64,000 nucleotides of DNA, taken from HGM11368 sp051883415. GTDB taxonomy: Bacteria > Bacillota > Clostridia > Christensenellales > UBA3700. This document shows, piece by piece, positions 8,001 through 15,900 of this stretch (its first letter is position 1; each line of letters begins with the position of its first letter). The DNA lies in contig JBJETR010000064.1 in assembly GCA_051883415.1 (NCBI GenBank), forward strand, positions 22,165 to 86,164, in the 5' to 3' direction. A model generated the notes under the pieces. That model was not told the origin of the DNA. It worked only from the letters and a program-made list of their open reading frames with translations, and made no database searches. Made by a program: the position numbers and the translations under genes.

Positions 8001-11000
8001 GACGAACTCAAAATCAAACTCTTCGAAAAACAAGCAGAATTCGAGGCGTATGAGGACGACCTTATCGCAGCTATCGTCAACACCGTTGGTAGAGCTTCGT
8101 TTAAGGCAACCGTAAACCTCAAGACAATGGAAGAAACCTTCAATATTACTAAGATAATCAATAATATCCTTGTTGCGAGCGGTAAGGAATTGGCATTGCC
8201 AATCAACTTGCACCTCGACGATTGGGATACCGAAGTAGTATTGACCATTGCTTGGAACCTCGATATGAAGAACTTCAAGAAGACTCAGTTGCAAGTGAAG
8301 TTCGCTTACCTCGAGAAGACCTTGCTCGAAGTAGATATCTTCCAAGGTAATATCGTAATAGACTTGACGGGACTCGGCTTCTTTAAGCTGGAAATCGTCA
8401 ACTCTCCGTTCGTTAAGGTTATCAACAATGCTTTGACAGACGTCATTGCTACAATAGGTAACTTTAACCTAACCGACATCATCAACGACGCACTCGGCGG
8501 ACTTACTTTGGACGGTGCGCTTAGCGGTGCTTTGGCAGAAACGCAAGAAGAAAGCACCCCGGATAGCGGAGCTAAGGAAGGAGAGGCAGGCTTTACCCCT
8601 GAAACCATGGACCTTATCGCCAAAATTATCAGTGCGGTATCTGCTCACAATGCCAACATCTTCCTCAAACTCGACGCTATTATGATAGACGCCATTCTCA
8701 AACAATTCTTAGGCTTCGGACTTGGTATGAGTATAGGAGTCGGTGGCGAAATCGACTTTGTTGACGGCATAATCAACCTCAAGATTGAAGTCGAGAGTAT
8801 AAGCGTTACGGTTAAGTTCGAGATGCTGATGGGCGAGCCTATCAACCTCAACTTGCCACTCGACGAAATCCCTGACTGGGATGCAACTTCGGGTGCAGAC
8901 TTCGTGAGAACTATGCTTGACGGTCTTGATATCGCATTCGCTCTCGATTATGCGATGAGTACTGCAGATATTATGGCTAATGCCAATGCAAACGGAGATA
9001 AGTCTTACGTGCAAGATGGTGACAAGTACTATACACGTCTTATCATCCAAAAGCTCGAAAGAAGAACGACACTCATCAACACCGACGGTAAATATGCAAG
9101 TGCCGGTTCTTTGCTCGTAACGTTGATGTCTATCGATAAGGATAGATATACTAACACCGAAGACCTCAATGCCGCAGATTCGCACCAGTCGGCAATATTG
9201 CATGCAGAGCTCAATTATAATACGGGCAACCTCAGAATAGTGCTTTGTAAAAACGTTTTGACATTGGGTTCGATTGTTGACTTCGCACAATTTATCGATA
9301 TCAACATCGCACTCGACCTTGTCAACTTGCTGGCACCTACCATTGATAGCCTCTTTAAGTCTATAGATCCTGACTACAATGGCGGAAGCACGGGCGGCGG
9401 CACTGAAGGCGGCGGCAGCGAAAGCGGTGGCAGCGGTAGTGAAGGTGGCACACCGGAGACTCCAAAGGAACCAAGCAGAATGGACAAAGCCTTTGCTCAA
9501 CTAGACGTTGTACAATTGCTCGGTGGCGGTATCGACGTATATCTCAGAAATACGGGACTCTTCAACGTCAATATTACCTTCGATCCATACACCATCAACT
9601 GGTTGATAGACGAGGTTATGGCAAGTATCTTCGGCTATTATACTATCATTGACCTCGTAGAAATGACGAGAGATGCGACGACGGGCTCGTCCATGTTCTC
9701 CACCAACTATCTCAAGTCGGTCAACTGGGATAGAATCGACGCAGAGCATACTTGGTATAGCTTGAAACAAATCTTGTTGCCATTGCTCAAAGACGTGGTA
9801 TCCGGCGTTGGTTACGTTTGGGTTGCACCACTTATCACCAATGCAATACTCGACGGCTTCTATCCACAAATCAGAAGATTGTTGACGAGATTGTTGCCAT
9901 TCCCTGTATTCAACGAAGTGACTGCGGGACTCAACATAATGGACGGTACACTTGCCAACTTCTATATATTCGGCTACGACTATGACGAGCCGGTATACAA
10001 GCCTGACGGTAGTGTATACGTATATACCAACGTCTCCGACGCGGCGTCGGGCGACAACGTTCCAGCTAAGGGTACGTTCACACGTAAGTATGATAGAAGT
10101 ACCGATCCTAACGATGACCAAGGAGCAAGCTACAAGTGGTATTACAACAACAGAAGCGACCATTACTTCTTGGAGATCAAGTTGTTCAACTGTTCGCCAT
10201 CCGTAGGTACACCTGACTATAGTCCTGACGGCTCGACCGAGGGCGTAATGACTTGGGGCAACATAGATGCTGCACCTACCTACGATCCATATTGTTATAC
10301 CAACAATACCATAGGCAAGACGTCGTTCTTGACTCAAAACTTCTCGGGTAAGGAAGTATCTTTCCAAAAGGGAGATCAACTCTACAAGACCTCTCCTACC
10401 TATAGAGTAACCAAGAATAACGGTGCGTCATGCGATATGGACATCAACGACCTCGACTTCAATACGGCAGGCGTATATGAAGTCACGGCTACGGCAGTCT
10501 TCAACGGCGGAGCAGTCGTAAGGACGATGCTTATCAACTTGACGATTTACGGTAAGGACGAGATAGCAGGCGTAGGCGAATATAATTTGAATAAAGAATA
10601 TCAAGAGTATATAGATATATACGCATATAGCGAGTTGCCTAAATATATTGTCATCAGATACGACAATCCTGACGTACTCGGCAATAGTATGAGAAGAATA
10701 CCTACCGAGTCGATGAGCTTTACGAACTATGCTCCAACCGCTTATACCGAACACCAAGTAACGGGTACGGTAACCTTCAGTGACGGAACGTCTAAGAGCG
10801 TACTCTTCAAGTACCTAGACAGTACGATACATGATATCACAGGCGGTATCGAGATAGATATAGACTTGTATCAGTATGACCAAACTAAGGTAGACCTCAG
10901 CGTATATACTCCTGACTTGTTGTACTTTACCTACAACGACGGTACGGCTGACAAGATTAAGGTCAACGGTCTGTGGGATACGTCTTCTGCCGAGCAACTA

Positions 11001-12911
11001 GTAAACAGAGACGGCAGTGATCTCAGCGCAGGTATCTACTGGATTAGCAATACTATCGGCAGTGGAGAAGCTTTGCAAGAGATCAATATCAAGTTCGTGG
11101 TTAAGTCCAAGACTGTAGACTCTGTAGAAGTAAATGGAAATCTTAATAATATAAGAATAAGTCCATATCAATACTACAAGTACTTGATTACGGGTGACGA
11201 AAACGAAAATCCATTCCCAAGCCAAGTACTAGCTACTTACAATAGAGCAGAAGCATACGATGCAAAAGCTAACAACGGTCAAGGAGCTAACGTAGTAGTC
11301 AACGAAGCGTATAGCGAAATGGTATACGTAAATTGGAGCATTGGCGGACTCAACTTCACCTGGGATAACAGCAACGCTCCTGAATATAACCCTGACGGCA
11401 GTCTAGTGAAGAACGGCAGCGTATCGTTGGATACCACCACGGTGAAAGATCCTACAGCCGAGACACCGGTTAGAATTTACGAAACCAGCTTTGATTGGAC
11501 GCTTCCTATCAACATCACTATGGATAGAAACGACGTTAAAGCAATCTACTTCGACGAAGAGTTGACTCAAAATACTTTGGTTATCGATCCATATCTCTTC
11601 AAGATTAATCAAGAGGACGGCGTAGATAACTTCCCAACCAACGCATGGGTTGAGTTTACCAACGGAACGGTTATCAACTTGCCTATCGCTTGGATACAAG
11701 AAGAAGTAGACAACTTCGAAGTAGCATACGAACAACAAAGCAGACAGTTTAGAGTATATATCGGTTATGATATCGACACTTATACCAACAACCGTATACC
11801 TAGAGCAGACATTAACAACGCATTGAGTAATGTTGATTACTGTAGTGCTAAAGGCATCAGCGGTAAGATGTTGCAAAAGATAGTTGTCAACGCTCGTGTT
11901 GAGGGCTTGGAAGCAGTAGGACTCAATATCGAAGGTAGCGAGCTCAACGGTGGAAGATACGTCATCGATCCTGCAAGAGTTAAATACCTCGGTGAGGCTC
12001 CATTGCCTGCAACCGTACCTGTAGTTTACAACGACGGTTCGAGCTCGATACTTCCTGTAGTATGGGATTACGACTTCGATATCAGCATCTACGGCGGTAG
12101 AGATTTGACTGCAACCGCAACCATAAGAGGTACGGGTATCAGCTTTGACGTGGCTTGCAGAATCCTCGATAGATCGACTCCTGAAGTTGTCAACGACAAT
12201 ATCACTGTCAATCCATACAAGTTTACGATAGACGACGGAAAGAGAGTATACAGCGAGTTTACCGAAACGATAGCTGTCAAGTACTTCACGAGCTACAAGC
12301 TCACGGTTACCAACGTCGAAACTCAAGAAGTGACTATCTTCGACAACTTGTTTATCGATGAAAAGCTGGCACTCGAAGCATTGTACACCACGGGTGACAA
12401 CACAGGCTTGTATACGGTAGCAACCGAGTACAACTACGATACGTTTGAGTTGCCTGTAACTTGGGACAGAACCAACCTCGATATGGCGGTGACCAAAGAT
12501 AAAGGCGAAGACAAGACCGCTGTAGTCAAAGCAAAGATTGTCGGCGCAACCGAAAGCTTCGAAACCTTGAACGTCAACGTCACTGTCGAAGAGAAGATAT
12601 TCGTCGGAATCAACACTAGCGCTGTATACAGATACTTTATCGCTTATGGCGGAGCAGGTCTGTCTTCAGAAGAAATATCTTCCTTCACGGTAACCAGACA
12701 ACTCAACGCCTTCTTCGAGGACGGCACAACGCAAAAGCTGGACGTAGTATTCGATCTATCACCTGTAAGCTTCGAAACCGCTAACTACAACTCCGATACA
12801 GGCGAATTCATTAACAGCGCATATATATGCAAGGCGTATATCATGCAATTCTCTGAAATACAGCAGAGCATAGATATCGAAGTATACGTGGCTACCGAGC
12901 CAACGGTCTAA
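5055..12911 (+). CDS. Giant exported lipoprotein, 2618 aa: ~300-aa repeats plus Ig-like repeats
   Basis: Not recognised as a known named protein. Residues 1-27 are a lipoprotein signal peptide ending in the lipobox LSAC (lipidated Cys27). A Gly/Asp/Asn tandem linker follows (about 31-68), then a Pro run. Residues about 75-1550 hold long stretches of alternating hydrophobic and polar residues that recur at about 300-residue spacing: similar segments begin near 175, 460, 792, 1091 and 1386, and acidic or glycine-rich linkers follow near 855, 1170 and 1445. From about 1700 to the end are Ig-like modules with a recurring NDGT...V.W pattern (for example VVYNDGSSSILPVVWD), resembling bacterial Ig Big_4. 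There is no C-terminal membrane helix. First gene of a four-gene operon; the next start is 15 bp away. Function unknown; a cell-surface role is inferred from anchoring and modular repeats. Confidence 0.85.
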   Translation: MRNKKLITLLALLIVLVIACLLVLSACVDTNGGGDNTGGGDNTGGGDNTGGGDNTGGGDNTGGDNVGGDEEDLPPPPPIIDNKPKPVKKSALEVLKMMVGGIDNSAEDEKRLYLEFIGQVTLTEQPENMPEVKTDYELSLKTNMLGILAEENASVSKNEFALVLKQVDNSAIKFAFYIIEEKAYLQVEGSSALIYLSDFNMNYLTQIISKVPGLIGGLDLDSLLGGFGGVDGILSLVLGMLCNNVKYEAVTEGADVTTKLSVDFEINSFMNSIKGVLGGIDLGGLLGINLDIKSLIDSIAAMIPNMDITLSATLINGILAEDDGIKLDVTNKDENSNFLLKKRFDIGETAPDIDLPVVEEFREFSLSNIAFDIDLIIDSGIEDGGAPKQVDVGQLINMFTGQETLPAGIILLDVTMGFRLSFKIDLDLNYAAEDADRNLIAIELFLIDRNHNKIESTPQLGLYYQQRAAYVNLGNLLPNYYRSKSVRIDTNLDALISKLVTLLTGEIDKALGTDFDEAMNGGNEPALGLNKVYNSSNMIALSVGEGGEAVVKPGYAMLLDAITGLIGIKDYINTDNLADGVLNKYLEITFGNAMLQALEGLVGEIPFRLPNGISDIVLQVGDLVVPDVNDVEAYREYADTGKLTFGVQGAVSIGGIDLSLSLRNFNIGFPIEGLDNYVTNAIGDKGGYTNSVAELLDDVLSNIHLQFGVNMTFNKGTYDFIPLLTSFGLTGLEGQHLLWTFDNDFLLDGALVIQIALDKNNHYNSSIVIELRTNRAIGIGSDILFPANSVILGVYGYANSVFIDVSNIKIAKITLPKLKAEIDFTEIVYKFIGDFDYRLAFDLSTLFGSTEEGSGEEAGDPAQQAEELMFEEGSEGGELTPAGQIIVGVNADTLTVSTTLAAILSILSSVGLNVDLSFINSASIDLMFSRLQGVKLDLALELLPTVEVDANGNVVSEPIYNSDFKIHFETGTQDNPIRIGNLDELKIKLFEKQAEFEAYEDDLIAAIVNTVGRASFKATVNLKTMEETFNITKIINNILVASGKELALPINLHLDDWDTEVVLTIAWNLDMKNFKKTQLQVKFAYLEKTLLEVDIFQGNIVIDLTGLGFFKLEIVNSPFVKVINNALTDVIATIGNFNLTDIINDALGGLTLDGALSGALAETQEESTPDSGAKEGEAGFTPETMDLIAKIISAVSAHNANIFLKLDAIMIDAILKQFLGFGLGMSIGVGGEIDFVDGIINLKIEVESISVTVKFEMLMGEPINLNLPLDEIPDWDATSGADFVRTMLDGLDIAFALDYAMSTADIMANANANGDKSYVQDGDKYYTRLIIQKLERRTTLINTDGKYASAGSLLVTLMSIDKDRYTNTEDLNAADSHQSAILHAELNYNTGNLRIVLCKNVLTLGSIVDFAQFIDINIALDLVNLLAPTIDSLFKSIDPDYNGGSTGGGTEGGGSESGGSGSEGGTPETPKEPSRMDKAFAQLDVVQLLGGGIDVYLRNTGLFNVNITFDPYTINWLIDEVMASIFGYYTIIDLVEMTRDATTGSSMFSTNYLKSVNWDRIDAEHTWYSLKQILLPLLKDVVSGVGYVWVAPLITNAILDGFYPQIRRLLTRLLPFPVFNEVTAGLNIMDGTLANFYIFGYDYDEPVYKPDGSVYVYTNVSDAASGDNVPAKGTFTRKYDRSTDPNDDQGASYKWYYNNRSDHYFLEIKLFNCSPSVGTPDYSPDGSTEGVMTWGNIDAAPTYDPYCYTNNTIGKTSFLTQNFSGKEVSFQKGDQLYKTSPTYRVTKNNGASCDMDINDLDFNTAGVYEVTATAVFNGGAVVRTMLINLTIYGKDEIAGVGEYNLNKEYQEYIDIYAYSELPKYIVIRYDNPDVLGNSMRRIPTESMSFTNYAPTAYTEHQVTGTVTFSDGTSKSVLFKYLDSTIHDITGGIEIDIDLYQYDQTKVDLSVYTPDLLYFTYNDGTADKIKVNGLWDTSSAEQLVNRDGSDLSAGIYWISNTIGSGEALQEINIKFVVKSKTVDSVEVNGNLNNIRISPYQYYKYLITGDENENPFPSQVLATYNRAEAYDAKANNGQGANVVVNEAYSEMVYVNWSIGGLNFTWDNSNAPEYNPDGSLVKNGSVSLDTTTVKDPTAETPVRIYETSFDWTLPINITMDRNDVKAIYFDEELTQNTLVIDPYLFKINQEDGVDNFPTNAWVEFTNGTVINLPIAWIQEEVDNFEVAYEQQSRQFRVYIGYDIDTYTNNRIPRADINNALSNVDYCSAKGISGKMLQKIVVNARVEGLEAVGLNIEGSELNGGRYVIDPARVKYLGEAPLPATVPVVYNDGSSSILPVVWDYDFDISIYGGRDLTATATIRGTGISFDVACRILDRSTPEVVNDNITVNPYKFTIDDGKRVYSEFTETIAVKYFTSYKLTVTNVETQEVTIFDNLFIDEKLALEALYTTGDNTGLYTVATEYNYDTFELPVTWDRTNLDMAVTKDKGEDKTAVVKAKIVGATESFETLNVNVTVEEKIFVGINTSAVYRYFIAYGGAGLSSEEISSFTVTRQLNAFFEDGTTQKLDVVFDLSPVSFETANYNSDTGEFINSAYICKAYIMQFSEIQQSIDIEVYVATEPTV
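5147..5250 (+). repeat. 18-bp tandem repeat encoding a Gly-Gly-Gly-Asp-Asn-Thr linker
   Basis: About five and a half tandem copies of a GGTGGCGGCGACAATACC-like unit directly after the lipobox. It encodes a flexible spacer between membrane anchor and first domain, and its length can change by slippage without frameshift. Confidence 0.85.
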
Positions 12912-12926
12912 AAGGAGGTATAAGTT

Positions 12927-15900
12927 ATGACTAATAATATAAATAAAAGAATAATCATTACTATTACGTCGATTATACTCATCGTATCGTTGGTATGTGC
13001 TTTGTTGATGCTCATCGACAAGGATACTAAGCAAAACGAGGCTGTGGCGGAAGAATTGCTCTCCGCCAACAGCACCACTACCGACGGTTTGATAGACGGT
13101 GTGGACGGCAAGCACGCTACTTTGGCGGAATTGCAAGACAAGGCAATCAAAGCAGGTAAGACGCTCAAAACAATAAGTACGCAGAGCGAATTGGAGAGTT
13201 TCTTATCCTCCAACGTATCTACTGATTACGGCGCACTGTACAACGTGTCGGGTGACTTGACACTCAATTGGGAAAAGGAAACCGACAACTACGCCAGCAG
13301 TAACAAATATATGAGAGGCGTCTTCGACGGCAACGGCTACACCATCAATATCAGAGGCGGTGTGGGTAAAGGCGCTTTTGCAAGCGGATACGCCGCTAAG
13401 CATATCATCAATACCGATCCGATATTTGGGGGCTCGGATACGGCAGCCAATCCTATATACATTGCTCCGTCGGGCTTCTTCGTAGCAATCAACGAAGGCA
13501 CTATCAAAAACGTTACTTTTAGTTATACCTCCAAGCATATCGAGCCTAACGGTAGAGATGCCGACGGTGGTTCGTGTCTATACAATTCTTATGAACACGG
13601 CGTTACTCCGAGCGTCGGCATAATTGCGGGACTCAGCAACGGCGGTGAGATAAGCAACTGTAAGGTTATCCTCAAAAATCCGTTCGTGTTGTACGGAACA
13701 GGTCAAGGCGGTCTCGCTGCTCTCACGGCTAACGGAAGATTTAGAGAAAACAGTGCAATTGCGGGCGGTGCTGTCGGCATTGCTACCAACGGCGCCAAGA
13801 TAAGCAATATCACGGTAGATTTGCAGTCTTCCTTCTCCGTAGTGTGCCGAGGCAACCAAAATACCTCTAACTCGGCAAGAGCAACGCTTACTTGTGCGGG
13901 CGGTATCATAGGTAACTTCGTACCTATCGGTGGTACTACGATGAAGTATTGTACCGTGACAGGCAACGGAACTATGTCTTCTATTGCAGGTTCGGGTAAT
14001 AATGATTCTAAGTTCCATACGTTCGTGGGCGCCGCAATCGGCGGAACCTTCCGCTTTACCGGTGTAGAGAATTGGGAAAACTTTGCAATGGGCGATTATC
14101 CTACTGCCGAGATTACTGCTATAATGTCCAATTATCAAGGTAAAATGCGTTATAATCCTCAAAAAGATTACAACAATATGCAGACTAACTACGCTAAGCT
14201 CTTCGGTGCGATAGGTAGCCAGACGGGTGATATCACGGGCGTCAACGGAATGGTGTTCTTGTTTGACTACAAGACCTTCTGCGAAGCCAACGGCGTCGAC
14301 GGAACCTATATGGACAGCTGGTGGATGAAGTTTACTTTGGACAGCATAGGTACTTCGATTTATCCTACGAGTACGGGCGGACAAGTCGACGTAAGTTTTG
14401 ACAGCGACAACGAGACGTACGATATTAGAGTAGAAGCAAAAGCAGACGGCTTTGCAGGCGATATGAGCCAAAATCCTGATTCGGGCTATTGTAAGAAGCT
14501 TGAAATAGCCGACGGGGAATACGGAAACTTTATATGGGAAGCTAACGTCAACAGAAACGGTCAGACCTCTAAACATATCAAGGCAGAGGAATACGTAGGC
14601 GGCGAAATCTACTTGCTCAGAGCTACCGACTACGGTACGATGAACTACAGCTTCGGTGAGATTGCCGACTATTCGATATCTTCTAACAACGGCTTGGTAT
14701 CTAATAAAGAATACGACAGCGATCCTATCAATGAACCTACTTTGGTACTCAAATCAAAGCTGGGCAATTCGTTGACGGTTAATCCTGAGGCTTATCAATG
14801 GGAATTGCTCAAGAGTGCCGAACCAACCCCTATTGCGGTGACCAACTCTCAGACTTTCTTGCCTGGTACCTATACGTATAGAGCCTACAAAATGCTAGAC
14901 CAAGAAAAATTGGCTTACTATGACGCAACCAACAAAGTGCTGGCTAGATATAAAAAGAGTGAGAAAGAGACCTTTACGGTCAAAATGGCAGAACTCAAAT
15001 ACGACGCGCCTAACGAAAACGTATGGCTCAACCAGGCAAATATAGGTATGTACATCATCAAGGATAAGTCTTGGATGTTCAACTATATCGAATATAGCGT
15101 AGACGGTAGTTGGTCGGGATTGATACCTACTTTCGGCGTAGCCAAATACGTATATAAGGACAACGTGTCCACGGGTAAATCGGGAAGAACGTATGCTTTT
15201 AGAGCTTACGTGCAAGTGGGTACAGACTACATACAGGTAGCTCAATCTGCCGTGCAAGTCAAGGTGCGTATCGACAACGAGAAACCTTTGATTGAGGACG
15301 TACACTATTATCTCAGTGATAGCGAAGGTACTCAAGGAGAAGAGATTACCGTAAGCGACCTCAACGAGTGGAGAACGACTCCTATATTGATGAAGTATAC
15401 AGTCAACGACGAGGGACGTAGCGGTATCGTTTCGGGTAGCGGACATACCGATTACGTTGCTAATGAAAACGGTACTTGGAGCTGTAGCGTATTGCTCAAG
15501 GATACCAAGACCTATACCTTGTCTTACACCGACGCTACCAACAATACCGTTTCGATGACGTACAACGTCAAGATAGACAACGTCAATCCTATCTTCAACG
15601 TAGTATTATCTTCGGGCAACAAGGTGCAAATATCGGGTGGTAGATACTATTATTCGGAAGCGCTCAAAGTGACTTACAATGCCACGATGGGCGAGAGCGG
15701 ATACGACCTATACGTATCTACGGCAACCGACGATAGCATTGTCGGAGAAGACAAGAGAGTATGGGTTATGTATGAAGGTGCGTTGAGTAATACCGGCGAG
15801 ATGCTTGTCGACGAAGAGTTGAACAGCCAAGAAATTTGGTACAAGCTAGTCAATAAGCAGGGCTTATACGAAGACGTTGTGGTACAACTCGTCAACGCTT

